Source: Verrucomicrobiales bacterium (GTDB taxonomy: Bacteria; Verrucomicrobiota; Verrucomicrobiia; Verrucomicrobiales; DEV007). Taken from it: a stretch of DNA of 64,000 nucleotides. Shown here one piece after another: positions 50,846 to 59,566 of the stretch. Location: positions 63,067 through 127,066 of the forward strand of contig JARGOP010000004.1 in assembly GCA_029233965.1 (NCBI GenBank), read 5' to 3'. The position numbers and the translations under genes are program-made. The notes beneath the pieces were generated by a model. That model was not told the origin of the DNA. It was given only the letters and a program-made list of their open reading frames with translations, and did not search any database. Each line of letters starts with the position of its first letter. The stretch's first letter is position 1.

Positions 50846-52372
50846 ATGGCCAAAGGACCCAAGAATGCGATCACCCCCACCCGGGAGGAAAATTTTCCGG
50901 AGTGGTATCAACAAGTCGTCCGCGCCGCCGACCTCGCCGAGAATTCGGAGGTCCGCGGCTGCATGGTGATCAAGCCCTGGGGATACGGTCTCTGGGAGCA
51001 GATCCAGAAACAGCTCGATCAGTGGTTCAAAGACACCGGTCACAAGAACGCCTACTTTCCTCTCCTCATTCCGGTCAGCTATCTCGAAAAAGAGGCCACC
51101 CACGTCGAGGGATTCGCAACTGAATGCGCCGTTGTCACGCATCACCGCCTCGAGTTGAAGGACGGCAAAATGGTGCCCGCCGGTAAACTCACCGAACCCT
51201 ACGTGATCCGCCCGACCTCGGAAACGATCATCGGGGCCGCCTTCGCGCGCTGGGTCCAGAGCTACCGTGACCTGCCGCTTCTCATCAACCAGTGGGCCAA
51301 CGTGATGCGATGGGAGATGCGTCCCCGTCTTTTCCTCCGCACCGCCGAGTTCCTCTGGCAGGAAGGCCACACCGCCCACGAAACCGCTGAAGAGGCGATG
51401 GAAGAAACCACGAAGATGCACGAAGTCTACGAACGCTTTCTCACTGATCACCTCGCCGTGCCGGTCATCGCCGGTGAAAAGACGGAGGCCGAGCGCTTCC
51501 CCGGTGCGCTGAATACCTTCACGGTCGAAGCGATGGTCCAGGACCGGAAAGCGATCCAGGCCGGCACCTCGCATTTCCTCGGACAGAATTTCTCGAAAGC
51601 AGCCGGGATCGAATTCGAAGGACGCGAGCAGGGACGCGAATTCGCCTGGACGACAAGCTGGGGCGTGAGCACCCGCCTCATCGGCACGCTCCTCATGGCT
51701 CATTCCGACGACGACGGGTTTGTCCTCCCGCCGCGCGTGGCGCCAACCCAGGTCGTGATCATTCCCGTGACGCCGAAGCCGGAACACGAAGCGCCCGTCC
51801 ACGAGGCCTGTGAAAAGCTCGCTGCTGAGATCAAGGCACAGCTTTTCCACGACGAAAAGATCTCCGTCGAAATCGACAAGCGTGACCTCGGTGGTGGCGT
51901 CAAGACCTGGGAGTGGATCAAAAAAGGCGTCCCCGTTCGCATCGAAATCGGACCGCGCGATCTTGAAAACGGCACCGTCGCGATGGCCCGTCGTGACCGT
52001 GCGCCGAAGGACAAGCAGTTCATCGCAAACGAAGAGGTCGTCTCCGGCATTGTCGAGACGCTGCAGTCGATTCAGGACACGCTCCTCAAGCGCGCCCGCG
52101 ATTTCCGCAACGAGCACACCGTCGAGATCACCTCGATGGATGAGTTCCGCGCGTTCTTCACGCCGGAGAACAAAGACCAACCGGAGATTCACGGCGGTTT
52201 CGCCCTCGTCCACTGGGCCGGCGGCGTCGAGGAAGAGGAAGCGCTTCAGCAGGAGCTGAAAGTCACCGTGCGTTGTATCCCGAAGGACAAAACGCTTCGT
52301 GGAGAAGCAGGCACTTGCATCCTCACTGGAAAACCGGCCGAAGGCCGTGTCATTTTTGCGAAGAGCTACTGA
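50846..52372 (+). CDS. proS: prolyl-tRNA synthetase, archaeal/eukaryotic type
   Basis: Charges tRNA-Pro with proline. The 508-residue protein starts at the ATG at 50846 (MAKGPKNAITPTREENFPEW); a longer open frame from 50561 crosses the MOSC gene and is not used. It is the shorter type without the large editing insertion: motif 1 region NAYFPLLIPVSYLEKEA, motif 2 FLRTAEFLWQEGHTAH, motif 3 as TTSWGVSTRLIGTLLMAH and an anticodon-binding domain from about residue 300 (QVVIIPVTPK). The C-terminus has the zinc-binding-like extra domain ending CILTGKPAEGRVIFAKSY with one Cys. Both types exist in bacteria; this one is common in PVC phyla and Thermus. Confidence 0.95.
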   Translation: MAKGPKNAITPTREENFPEWYQQVVRAADLAENSEVRGCMVIKPWGYGLWEQIQKQLDQWFKDTGHKNAYFPLLIPVSYLEKEATHVEGFATECAVVTHHRLELKDGKMVPAGKLTEPYVIRPTSETIIGAAFARWVQSYRDLPLLINQWANVMRWEMRPRLFLRTAEFLWQEGHTAHETAEEAMEETTKMHEVYERFLTDHLAVPVIAGEKTEAERFPGALNTFTVEAMVQDRKAIQAGTSHFLGQNFSKAAGIEFEGREQGREFAWTTSWGVSTRLIGTLLMAHSDDDGFVLPPRVAPTQVVIIPVTPKPEHEAPVHEACEKLAAEIKAQLFHDEKISVEIDKRDLGGGVKTWEWIKKGVPVRIEIGPRDLENGTVAMARRDRAPKDKQFIANEEVVSGIVETLQSIQDTLLKRARDFRNEHTVEITSMDEFRAFFTPENKDQPEIHGGFALVHWAGGVEEEEALQQELKVTVRCIPKDKTLRGEAGTCILTGKPAEGRVIFAKSY

Positions 52373-52423
52373 TCGGGAATCAATCCGCGAAACCAACGGG
52401 AGGCGTAACGGGGTCTGTCCGCT

Positions 52424-53473
52424 ATGCCGAAAATCGCTATCATCGGGGCCGGTCTCTCCGGACTGGCCGCCGCTTTCCAACTTGCTGAAACGGAGGCGGA
52501 AGTCGTCTTGTTCGAAAAGAGCAAGGGCTTCTCGGGAAGAGCCGCGTCCCGGACCAAAAACGGTTGCCGCTACGACTACGGAGCGAACTACTTCAAGGTG
52601 AACTGCAACGACGTCGCCGCCCTTCTCTTTCGCGATCTTCCCACCGAGGGCCTCTGCCGCATCATGGGAGACGTCTGGACCTTTACCGCCGACGGCACGA
52701 TCGAACCCGGTGATCCGAAGCTGAACGCCGGCGCGAAATGGAGCTACAAAGGCGGCATCAGTTCGCTCGGGAAGCTCCTGGTCGAGGTCGGAAATCTCCA
52801 GGTCACGAGGGAAACAACGATCACGAAACTGGAATACGAAGACGGCTCGTGGACCCTGATTGATGAAAAATTGAACTCTCATTCGGGGTTCGAAGCAGTC
52901 CTCCTCACCCCGCCCGCACCGCAAACGATCGCCCTGCTGAACGAGAGCGAAATCGATGAAGACCTCGTCGCGCACCTCACCGGGGAGCTCGCTCAGTCAC
53001 GATATCACAGCCAGTTCTGCGTCGCCCTTAATCTCGCCGGCACCGTCACTCTCCCCGGCAACGCCTACGCCCTCATCAACAGCGATCGCGAACACGCCGT
53101 CGCCTGGCTCAGCCACGAAAATCAAAAGGCAGAACACGTTCCCGCAGGGGAAACTCTTCTCATTGCTCAGATGGCACCCGCGTGGACGCAGGACCACTAC
53201 CACGATCCACAGGAGGACATCATCGCCGCGGCCCGCGAGGCGGTAAAGAAGCTCCTCCCAACAGAACTTCCCCCCCTGCAATGGGCCGACACCCAGCGCT
53301 GGCGCTACGCCCACCCCTACTCAGCCGCGAGCCTCGAAGCGATGAAGCCGGGAGCCGAGCTGGGGCTCTTCTTCGCCGGCGACGCCTTCATCGGAAAAGG
53401 CCGCATCCCCCGCGCGATTGAGACCGGCTTCGCCGCCGGGAAACACCTTCGTCAGTATCTCGCAATCGGATGA
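52424..53473 (+). CDS. FAD-dependent renalase-like oxidoreductase
   Basis: Flavoprotein of the renalase/amine-oxidase-like family, 349 residues. The FAD-binding fold begins GAGLSGLAAAFQLAE at residue 8 and its second strand ends FEKSKGFSGRAASR, where the GR-A(S)-R segment binds the FAD pyrophosphate, as in protoporphyrinogen-oxidase-like proteins. C-terminal GLFFAGDAFIGKGRIPRAIETG completes the FAD site. No signal peptide. The substrate may be reduced nicotinamide isomers or an unknown amine. The stop overlaps the start of the next gene (ATGA), so the two are translationally coupled. Confidence 0.88.
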   Translation: MPKIAIIGAGLSGLAAAFQLAETEAEVVLFEKSKGFSGRAASRTKNGCRYDYGANYFKVNCNDVAALLFRDLPTEGLCRIMGDVWTFTADGTIEPGDPKLNAGAKWSYKGGISSLGKLLVEVGNLQVTRETTITKLEYEDGSWTLIDEKLNSHSGFEAVLLTPPAPQTIALLNESEIDEDLVAHLTGELAQSRYHSQFCVALNLAGTVTLPGNAYALINSDREHAVAWLSHENQKAEHVPAGETLLIAQMAPAWTQDHYHDPQEDIIAAAREAVKKLLPTELPPLQWADTQRWRYAHPYSAASLEAMKPGAELGLFFAGDAFIGKGRIPRAIETGFAAGKHLRQYLAIG

Positions 53474-54957
53474 AAGTCCTCCTCACCGGCGCCAATGGCT
53501 ACATCGGCATGCGCCTGCTTCCCGTGCTCCTCGATCAGGGACACCACGTTGTCTGTCTCGTCCGTGACGCCCGGCGCTTTCCGACCGCCCAACTTTCAAC
53601 CCGGGAGAATGAACCCGGTCGACTTGAAGTCATCGAGGGGGACCTTCTTGATCGTAACTCCCTGACCGATATCCCGAATGACATCGAGATCGCCTACTAC
53701 CTGGTTCATTCCATGGGAAGCGGCGCGAAAAATTTTTACGACCTCGAAGACCTCTCCGCACGGAACTTCCTTTGCGCTCTCGAAGGGTCTGCAGTGCAGC
53801 AAATCATTTACCTCAGCGGGATCGTCAACCACCCCAAGGAATCACTTTCCCCGCACCTCGCCTCACGATTGAACGTGGAGGAAATCATGCTGAGCGGAGC
53901 GATTCCCGCCACCGTGCTCCGCGCCGCGATCATTGTCGGGGCCGGCAGCGCGTCGTTCGAGATCATCCGGGATCTCGTCGAAAAACTTCCCGTCATGATC
54001 GCTCCGAAATGGCTGCGCAATCCCTGTCAGCCGATCGCGGTGCGCAATGTCATCGACTACCTCACCGGCGTGATCGGAAAAGAGGAAACTTTCCACGGCA
54101 CCTTCAACATTGCCGGGCCGAAAGCCTATTCCTATCAGGATCTCCTCATGCAGTTCGCAGAAGTGCGGGGCCTCGGCCGCTTTCTTCTTCCTGTACCTCT
54201 GATCACTCCGAAGCTCTCGAGCTACTGGCTCTACTTCATGACCAATGCGAGCTATCCCCTCGCCCGCAGTCTCGTCGACAGTCTGACCTATGACATGTCG
54301 TCTTCGGAGGATCGCATCCGCGACATCGTCCCGCTGGACCTCATTTCCTACCCCGACGCGGTGAAGCGTGCCTTTTCCATGATCGAGCAGAATCAGGTCA
54401 AATCGAGCTGGATCGATTCGCTTTCGTCCGGACGCATGGATGTTCATCTTCTCCGCCGGATCGAAGTCCCGCGCCACGGCGTCTACACTGACCAGCGTAT
54501 TCTCCCCTTCGACCGCGATCCCGAAGAAGTTGCCGAAAACATCTGGCGAATCGGGGGTAAGGAAGGGTGGTACTCGATGGACTGGGCCTGGAAGCTCCGC
54601 GGGATGATGGATCGCCTCATCGGAGGCTCCGGATTGAGACGGGGACGACGCCACCCCAGCGAACTCAATCCCGGAGACGCTCTCGATTTTTGGCGTGTGT
54701 TAGTATCCGATCGCGATAATCGAAGGCTCATTCTCTACGCCGAGATGAAACTCCCCGGCGACGCCTGGCTGGAATTTCAAATCGAACCCAATCGCAATGC
54801 GTCCATCGACAAGGCATGGCGACTCATCCAGACCGCGACCTTTCGCCCTCGCGGTCTTCTCGGACGGCTCTATTGGCTCGCGGTCCTGCCCTTTCACCAT
54901 TTCGTGTTCACGCAGATGGTGAACGAAATTGTAAATCGAAAGCGGGAGGAGACTTAA
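53470..54957 (+). CDS. NAD(P)-binding SDR protein with DUF2867 domain
   Basis: A 495-residue protein with an atypical short-chain dehydrogenase/NmrA-like N-terminal domain: TGANGYIGMRLLPVLLDQGH at residues 6-25, NAD(P)-binding, followed by IAYYLVHSMGSG and YLSGIVNHPKESLS with an atypical catalytic set. The C-terminal third (about 330-490) is DUF2867 with GWYSMDWAWKLRGMMDRLIGG and WLEFQIEPNR, ending in a hydrophobic LYWLAVLPFHHFVFTQM helix, a likely membrane association. Such fusions (YbjT-like) occur widely; the product is unknown but a lipid or quinone-related reductase is plausible. The gene overlaps the FAD enzyme by 4 bp, so a two-step redox pathway is likely. Confidence 0.9.
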   Translation: MKVLLTGANGYIGMRLLPVLLDQGHHVVCLVRDARRFPTAQLSTRENEPGRLEVIEGDLLDRNSLTDIPNDIEIAYYLVHSMGSGAKNFYDLEDLSARNFLCALEGSAVQQIIYLSGIVNHPKESLSPHLASRLNVEEIMLSGAIPATVLRAAIIVGAGSASFEIIRDLVEKLPVMIAPKWLRNPCQPIAVRNVIDYLTGVIGKEETFHGTFNIAGPKAYSYQDLLMQFAEVRGLGRFLLPVPLITPKLSSYWLYFMTNASYPLARSLVDSLTYDMSSSEDRIRDIVPLDLISYPDAVKRAFSMIEQNQVKSSWIDSLSSGRMDVHLLRRIEVPRHGVYTDQRILPFDRDPEEVAENIWRIGGKEGWYSMDWAWKLRGMMDRLIGGSGLRRGRRHPSELNPGDALDFWRVLVSDRDNRRLILYAEMKLPGDAWLEFQIEPNRNASIDKAWRLIQTATFRPRGLLGRLYWLAVLPFHHFVFTQMVNEIVNRKREET

Positions 54958-55000
54958 CCCGGTTGAGTGGATGAGCTAACCCTGTTGAATCTTGATCCTG
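54958..55000. other. intergenic segment with AACCCTGTTGAAT motif
   Basis: Contains AACCCGGTTGAG (54957-54968) and AACCCTGTTGAATC (54977-54990) in tandem-like arrangement, followed by short CTGATCCTAATC-type repeats. The 118-bp gap between the SDR and MFS genes shows nothing else. Confidence 0.35.
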
Positions 55001-55075
55001 ATCCTAATCTTGCTCTGAATCCCCCGGGAGCTGGCCGGAGTCGGCTCCAAAGTGCAAGAGTAACAACAGTAACCA

Positions 55076-56305
55076 ATGCCCGACGAAGTCACCATCTCCA
55101 AAAATTTCCGTAAGCAGGTCATTGCCTACATCGGGTCGAAAACCGGGGATCATCTCAGCAAACCGGGTCTCATCCTGACCTGGTTGCTTGCCGCCCTCGG
55201 GGCTCCCACTGCATTGGTTGGTCTCCTCGTCCCGATCCGGGAAGCCGGTTCCCTCGTTCCCCAAATGGTCATCAGTCAGTGGCTGAGGCGATACGAAATC
55301 CGGCGCGGCTTCTGGGTGGTCGGAAGTGCCCTGCAGGGCGTTGCGATTCTCGGAATGGGCTTTGTCGCTCTCTTCCTCACCGGTGCCATGGCGGGATGGT
55401 GCATTATCGGACTGCTCGTTCTTTTCAGCCTTTCCCGCGGGATCTGTTCGATCACCGGAAAAGACCTTCTCGGGAAGACAATTCCCAAAACGAAGCGGGG
55501 GCGTCTCACGGGCATTGCGTCATCGATCTCCGGTTGGGTCGCGGTCGCGGTCGGCATTTTCTTTGCCCTCAATCCCGCGAGTGAACTTCCGGTCGAACTT
55601 TTCGCCACTCTGCTCTTCGTGGCCGGGGCACTCTGGATCTTCGCCGCCAGCGTCATGAGCACGCTCATTGAAGAGCCAAGCGAAACCACGAAGGAGGGAA
55701 ATCCCTTTCTCGATGCCCTCGCGAGCCTGAAACTTCTTCGTGAAGATCCCGTCTTTCTCAAATTCTGTATCGCCCGCGCCCTCCTCGCCAGCACCGTCCT
55801 TTCGATGCCCTTCTACGTCGTCCTCGCGCACCGCGCGACCGATGGAAAAGCCGCCAGCCTCGGACTCCTCATGATCGCCGGCAGTCTCGCCACTGCGCTT
55901 AGCGGGGCCACCTGGGGAAAGCTCTCGGATCGCAGCAGTCGCAAGACCCTCGGGATCGCAGGATTGAGCGCCGGGCTGATTGGCTGCCTCACTGCCGGCG
56001 TCTCCGGTATCGAACTGGATCGAATCGCCTCGCTCTGGCTTTACGGCGGACTCTTTTTCCTGATCGGTCTCGCCCACACCGGGATTCGCCTCGGACGAAA
56101 GACCTACCTTGTCGATCACGCCACGAACGACAATCGGGCCCGGCTCGTCGCGGTGAGCAACACCCTGATGGGGCTGGTCCTCCTCGCGAGTGGCTCCTTC
56201 GGACTGCTGGCCGGAGCCGTGGGCGAGCAGGTGGTCATCCTTGTCTTTGCGATCCTCGGTATTCTCGGCAGCGTCATGGCCTTTGGATTGCCGGAAGTGG
56301 AGTAA
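55076..56305 (+). CDS. MFS transporter
   Basis: Major facilitator superfamily protein, 409 residues and about 12 membrane segments. N-terminal cytoplasmic part (MPDEVTISKNFRKQVIAYIG) contains GSKTGDHLSKPGLILTWLLA, then PTALVGLLVPIREAGSLVPQ, which suggests the FLVCR/PcaK-like exporter group. A loop with LLGKTIPKTKRGRLTGIASS between helices 4 and 5 is a motif A-like segment (G-R-L-T-G). The C-terminus has GRKTYLVDHATNDNRARLV. It stands alone in orientation, 21 bp convergent from the L,D-transpeptidase gene. Substrate unknown. Confidence 0.88.
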   Translation: MPDEVTISKNFRKQVIAYIGSKTGDHLSKPGLILTWLLAALGAPTALVGLLVPIREAGSLVPQMVISQWLRRYEIRRGFWVVGSALQGVAILGMGFVALFLTGAMAGWCIIGLLVLFSLSRGICSITGKDLLGKTIPKTKRGRLTGIASSISGWVAVAVGIFFALNPASELPVELFATLLFVAGALWIFAASVMSTLIEEPSETTKEGNPFLDALASLKLLREDPVFLKFCIARALLASTVLSMPFYVVLAHRATDGKAASLGLLMIAGSLATALSGATWGKLSDRSSRKTLGIAGLSAGLIGCLTAGVSGIELDRIASLWLYGGLFFLIGLAHTGIRLGRKTYLVDHATNDNRARLVAVSNTLMGLVLLASGSFGLLAGAVGEQVVILVFAILGILGSVMAFGLPEVE

Positions 56306-56326
56306 AGGAGAGTCCTGCTCCTTATC

Positions 56327-57046
56327 TTACCCTTGATCCCCAACTTCACGGAACGGGTCCAGGGCTTCTTCGATCCCAAGATAGAGTTCCTCTTCCCAGT
56401 CCACCGGGGCGATCTCCGGAAACTCTCTCGAGGTCCGAAAGTCCCGGGGGGCGATGATGGTCTGCACGTTCGATTTTCCGATCTGAGACACAATCGTGAA
56501 AAGGTCTTCGATCGCATCGTCGCCGATCGGAATGCAGCCGATCGTGACGGCACGTCCGTGAATGAAAATATCGCCGCCAAGAAATTCGCGATCCTCTTCC
56601 GCTCCCTTTTTCCGGTCGAAGGCATTCGGGTAATCCAGTTTTATCGAAAGATGGTAGCGGCTCTGCGGATTCAAATACTCGATTTCATAAATTCCTTCCG
56701 GAATCTGAAGGTCGCCCTCGCGAAGTTTCGGCCCTGATTTTCCGGAGAAGGCGGTGAAAGGGTAGGAGCGGATCTTTCGATGATTTCCCTCGTCATCGGT
56801 GAGCCAGACTTCGAGTTCGCGCTCTTCTTTCAGCCCGATGAGAACGAGCGCCGCCGCTTCCTCTTCTTCCTCAGCCGTGAGCCCCTTCCCTGCCGCGACG
56901 GTTTCGGCGACCACCGATTTCACGGTCTTGTTTTCTTTCACCTCCGCAAACACCGGACGCCAGATCGATCCGCCGGACCGATAGAGGATCACTCCAAGGA
57001 CAAGCATGGCGAGAACAGACAACAGGAACCGAAGGCGTGAGGTCAT
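56327..57046 (-). CDS. YafK-like L,D-transpeptidase/peptidase family protein
   Basis: Envelope enzyme of the YkuD fold, YafK (LdtF/DpaA) branch, 239 residues. A membrane anchor covers residues 5-22. The active-site run is IFIHGRAVTIGCIPIG with His163 and Cys171; the YafK form has a P after GC instead of the R-M/L of classical Ldt enzymes. YafK in E. coli affects murein cross-linking and releases Braun lipoprotein. A typical RNPQSRYHLSIKLDYPN segment precedes it. I use the ATG at 57046; others at 57055 and 57091 exist. It is divergent from the DUF2256 gene with 50 bp between. Confidence 0.87.
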   Translation of the reverse strand: MTSRLRFLLSVLAMLVLGVILYRSGGSIWRPVFAEVKENKTVKSVVAETVAAGKGLTAEEEEEAAALVLIGLKEERELEVWLTDDEGNHRKIRSYPFTAFSGKSGPKLREGDLQIPEGIYEIEYLNPQSRYHLSIKLDYPNAFDRKKGAEEDREFLGGDIFIHGRAVTIGCIPIGDDAIEDLFTIVSQIGKSNVQTIIAPRDFRTSREFPEIAPVDWEEELYLGIEEALDPFREVGDQG

Positions 57047-57096
57047 GGTTGGCATCGTAACCACTACGCCTGCGGCGGTCACGTCTTTCACTCCAA

Positions 57097-57267
57097 ATGA
57101 AACAACGCTCCAAATCCGATCTTCCCACGAAAACCTGTCCCGTTTGCGGACTCCCCTTCACCTGGCGGAAAAAGTGGGAAAAATGCTGGGACGAGGTGAA
57201 ATTCTGCTCGGAACGGTGTCGACGGAATCGCTCCAGCATTCGTAACGCTGGGTCGAATGAACCCTGA
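57097..57267 (+). CDS. DUF2256 zinc-finger-like protein
   Basis: A 56-residue protein with five Cys: C14-P-V-C17, C30 and C37-S-E-R-C41, in the DUF2256 pattern [20 protein letters not shown]...KFCSERCR. It is basic and likely binds zinc and nucleic acid. The ATG at 57097 is followed by a stop at 57265-57267, and the photolyase-like gene start (57257) overlaps it by 11 bp. DUF2256 genes are often next to photolyase/cryptochrome genes, and that pairing supports both calls. Confidence 0.86.
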   Translation: MKQRSKSDLPTKTCPVCGLPFTWRKKWEKCWDEVKFCSERCRRNRSSIRNAGSNEP

Positions 57268-58507
57268 GCCGTCGGTTTTCCTCCCCGCAACGCGTCACGA
57301 AGCGCGGCAACGCCTCTCCGAATTTCTCGCGGAGTCGGCCGGAAACTACGCCCACTTCCGAAATCATGTCCTCCCGGGCCATGGCAATGTCTCGCGCCTC
57401 TCTCCGGCGACCCGCACGCGGCTTCTCCTCGAAACGGAAATCTGTGAAGCGGCACGGGAGATGTTCCCGCCTCATCAAATCGAAAAATTCGAGCAGGAGG
57501 TCTGGTGGCGGCTCTACTGGAAAGGCTGGCTCGAAATGCGTCCTTCCGTCTGGAGAGACTACCAGACCGACCTCTCAGGCCTTGAGTGGAGCGATCGCGC
57601 CCGCGAAGTAGCCGCCGGCGAAAGCGGCGTCGCGATCATGGATCATTTCGCGAAAGAGTTGATCGAGACCGGGTATCTCCACAATCACGCAAGGATGTGG
57701 TGGGCCTCCTTCTGGATCCATGTTGAAAAGCTACCCTGGCAGCTGGGAGCCGATTTTTTCCTGCGGCATCTTCTGGACGGTGACGCCGCCTCGAACACGC
57801 TTTCCTGGCGTTGGGTCGCCGGTCTTCACACCAAAGGAAAGAGCTATCTCGTCCGTCGCTCGAATCTCGAACGCTACCTCGATGCGGTACTTCTCAATTC
57901 TAACTCAAAGGGCCTCAATCGATTGGAGAAATCAGCCCAACCTGCCGAACTGGAGTATCAGGAACCTCTCGATAGTAGGTCTGTCCCTCTATTCGAAAGT
58001 AAGGAGCCTCCCAATGGCAGGTCTGTCCCTCTATTCGAAAATCGGGTTGGAATCTGGATCCATGATGAGGATCTGCTCGTCGAAAACTCACCCATCGCGG
58101 AATTGGAACCATCCGCCCTCCTTGCCCCCGTCCCGACATCGCTCTGGGACACACATCGATACAGTGCAACGAAGCGTGAATTTCTGACCGGGACGCTGGG
58201 TGATGGCATCCGCCGGGCCAGTGAACATTTCAATCTTGCATCAGGTATTTCAACGACAGGCGACTTAGCGGAAGCGCTGGTTCAAAGCGCGATGGACAAC
58301 CACCTTTCCACCCTCGTCACGATGCAGCCATTTACAGGACCACTTGCTGACCAGATTCCTCACGTCCGTGAAGCATTGCGGCAGAAGAACATCTCGCTTC
58401 GCCTCGTTCAGCGTCCCGGCGATGTCGCGGCCATGAACTTCGCTACCGCCGGTTTCTTCGGCTTCTGGAAGAAGACTGCTGCTCTCCGCGAAGCGGTGCC
58501 GGTTTGA
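57257..58507 (+). CDS. photolyase-like protein with FAD domain first (inverted order)
   Basis: A 416-residue protein whose N-terminal half (about 25-215) is the FAD-binding domain of DNA photolyases/cryptochromes: [53 protein letters not shown] and [20 protein letters not shown] are the helices that contact FAD and DNA. A linker with two copies of RSVPLFE follows. The C-terminal half (about 264-416, starting [11 protein letters not shown]) looks like the alpha/beta photolyase-homology domain that is normally N-terminal, so domain order appears swapped. It is coupled to DUF2256. Activity (pyrimidine-dimer repair, signalling or other) cannot be told from sequence. Confidence 0.78.
   Translation: MNPEPSVFLPATRHEARQRLSEFLAESAGNYAHFRNHVLPGHGNVSRLSPATRTRLLLETEICEAAREMFPPHQIEKFEQEVWWRLYWKGWLEMRPSVWRDYQTDLSGLEWSDRAREVAAGESGVAIMDHFAKELIETGYLHNHARMWWASFWIHVEKLPWQLGADFFLRHLLDGDAASNTLSWRWVAGLHTKGKSYLVRRSNLERYLDAVLLNSNSKGLNRLEKSAQPAELEYQEPLDSRSVPLFESKEPPNGRSVPLFENRVGIWIHDEDLLVENSPIAELEPSALLAPVPTSLWDTHRYSATKREFLTGTLGDGIRRASEHFNLASGISTTGDLAEALVQSAMDNHLSTLVTMQPFTGPLADQIPHVREALRQKNISLRLVQRPGDVAAMNFATAGFFGFWKKTAALREAVPV
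57977..58040 (+). repeat. 22-bp direct repeat in the photolyase-like linker
   Basis: AGGTCTGTCCCTCTATTCG plus AAA is present at 57977-57998 and 58019-58040, period 42 bp, so it adds 14 in-frame residues (RSVPLFE repeated). It sits exactly between the two domains, suggesting a linker grown by duplication or insertion. Confidence 0.75.
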
Positions 58508-58556
58508 GACATTTTAACGATTGATTCAACCCCTAATACCCCTCACATTCCGCCCT

Positions 58557-59486
58557 ATGGAAAACGTCATCATCATCGGTACCGGTTGCGCCGGCTGGAC
58601 TGCAGCAATCTACACAGCACGCGCCAATCTGAATCCTCTCGTGCTCGCCGGTGAGCAGCCCGGCGGCCAGTTGACGACAACGACCGAAGTCGAAAATTTC
58701 CCCGGTTTCCCCGAAGGTATTCAGGGGCCCGAGCTCATGATGAACATGCAGAAGCAGGCTGAAAAATTCGGCACCCGCGTCGAATACGATCTCGTCAGCT
58801 CGGTGAAGAAAGAGAACGAGGGTCATTTCACGCTTGAGACGCAGGGCGGAACGACGCATCAGGCGAAAGCAGTCATCGTAGCCACCGGCGCGATCCCGCG
58901 CTACCTCGGCCTCGAGAACGAAATGTCCCTTGTCGGACATGGCGTCACTTCCTGCGCGACCTGTGACGGTGCGTTCTACCCCGACGTTCCCGTCGCCGTG
59001 ATCGGTGGGGGAGACTCTGCCTGCGAAGAAGCGGATTTCCTCACCAAGTTCGCGAGCAGGGTTTACCTCGTCCACCGCCGCGATGAGCTTCGCGCCTCGA
59101 AAATCATGGCGGATCGCGTTCTCGGAAACGAAAAAATTGAGCCGGTCTGGGATTCCGAAGTAAAAGAATACCTTACCGACGACGAGGGTGAAGTCCGCGC
59201 CGTTACGCTTCTCAACAACAAAACCAACGAGTCGTCCGAACTCGAAGTGAAGTGCGTTTTCGTGGCAATCGGTCACGACCCCGCAACCGGCTTCCTCGAC
59301 GGCTCCGGCGTCGCACTCGATGACGAGAAATACATCATCCAGAACGGCCACGATACGAAATCGAACATCGAAGGCCTCTTTTCTGCGGGCGATGTTTCTG
59401 ACCATGTCTACCGTCAGGCGATCACCGCTGCGGGCAACGGCTGTCAGGCTGCTCTTGATGCCGAGCGCTATCTTGCCGCTCTGTGA
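58557..59486 (+). CDS. trxB: thioredoxin reductase
   Basis: FAD/NADPH enzyme that reduces thioredoxin, 309 residues from the ATG at 58557. The FAD motif is GTGCAGWTAAIYTARA (residues 8-23), the redox-active disulfide is C133-A-T-C136 in TSCATCDGAF, NADPH binds at VIGGGDSACEEADFL, and the C-terminal FAD site is FSAGDVSDHVYRQAITAAG. All catalytic residues are present and length is standard. It lies 49 bp after the photolyase-like gene on the same strand. The motif HRRDELRAS, with two Arg after the second Rossmann strand, fits NADPH use. Confidence 0.96.
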   Translation: MENVIIIGTGCAGWTAAIYTARANLNPLVLAGEQPGGQLTTTTEVENFPGFPEGIQGPELMMNMQKQAEKFGTRVEYDLVSSVKKENEGHFTLETQGGTTHQAKAVIVATGAIPRYLGLENEMSLVGHGVTSCATCDGAFYPDVPVAVIGGGDSACEEADFLTKFASRVYLVHRRDELRASKIMADRVLGNEKIEPVWDSEVKEYLTDDEGEVRAVTLLNNKTNESSELEVKCVFVAIGHDPATGFLDGSGVALDDEKYIIQNGHDTKSNIEGLFSAGDVSDHVYRQAITAAGNGCQAALDAERYLAAL

Positions 59487-59566
59487 AAGTCGCGAAGATT
59501 CCGCTCCCCGAGATTGGCTTGCCTAGCGAGCCCTCTGGTCGTATCGTTGCGGTCAGGCCTTGAACT

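Noticed and set aside
50837..52975. 712-codon open frame on the minus strand opposite proS and the flavoprotein gene
   Set aside because: It runs antisense to two clearly conserved genes and its translation shows only Arg/Asp/Phe/Val-rich low-identity sequence. High-GC codon use of the sense genes keeps this frame open.
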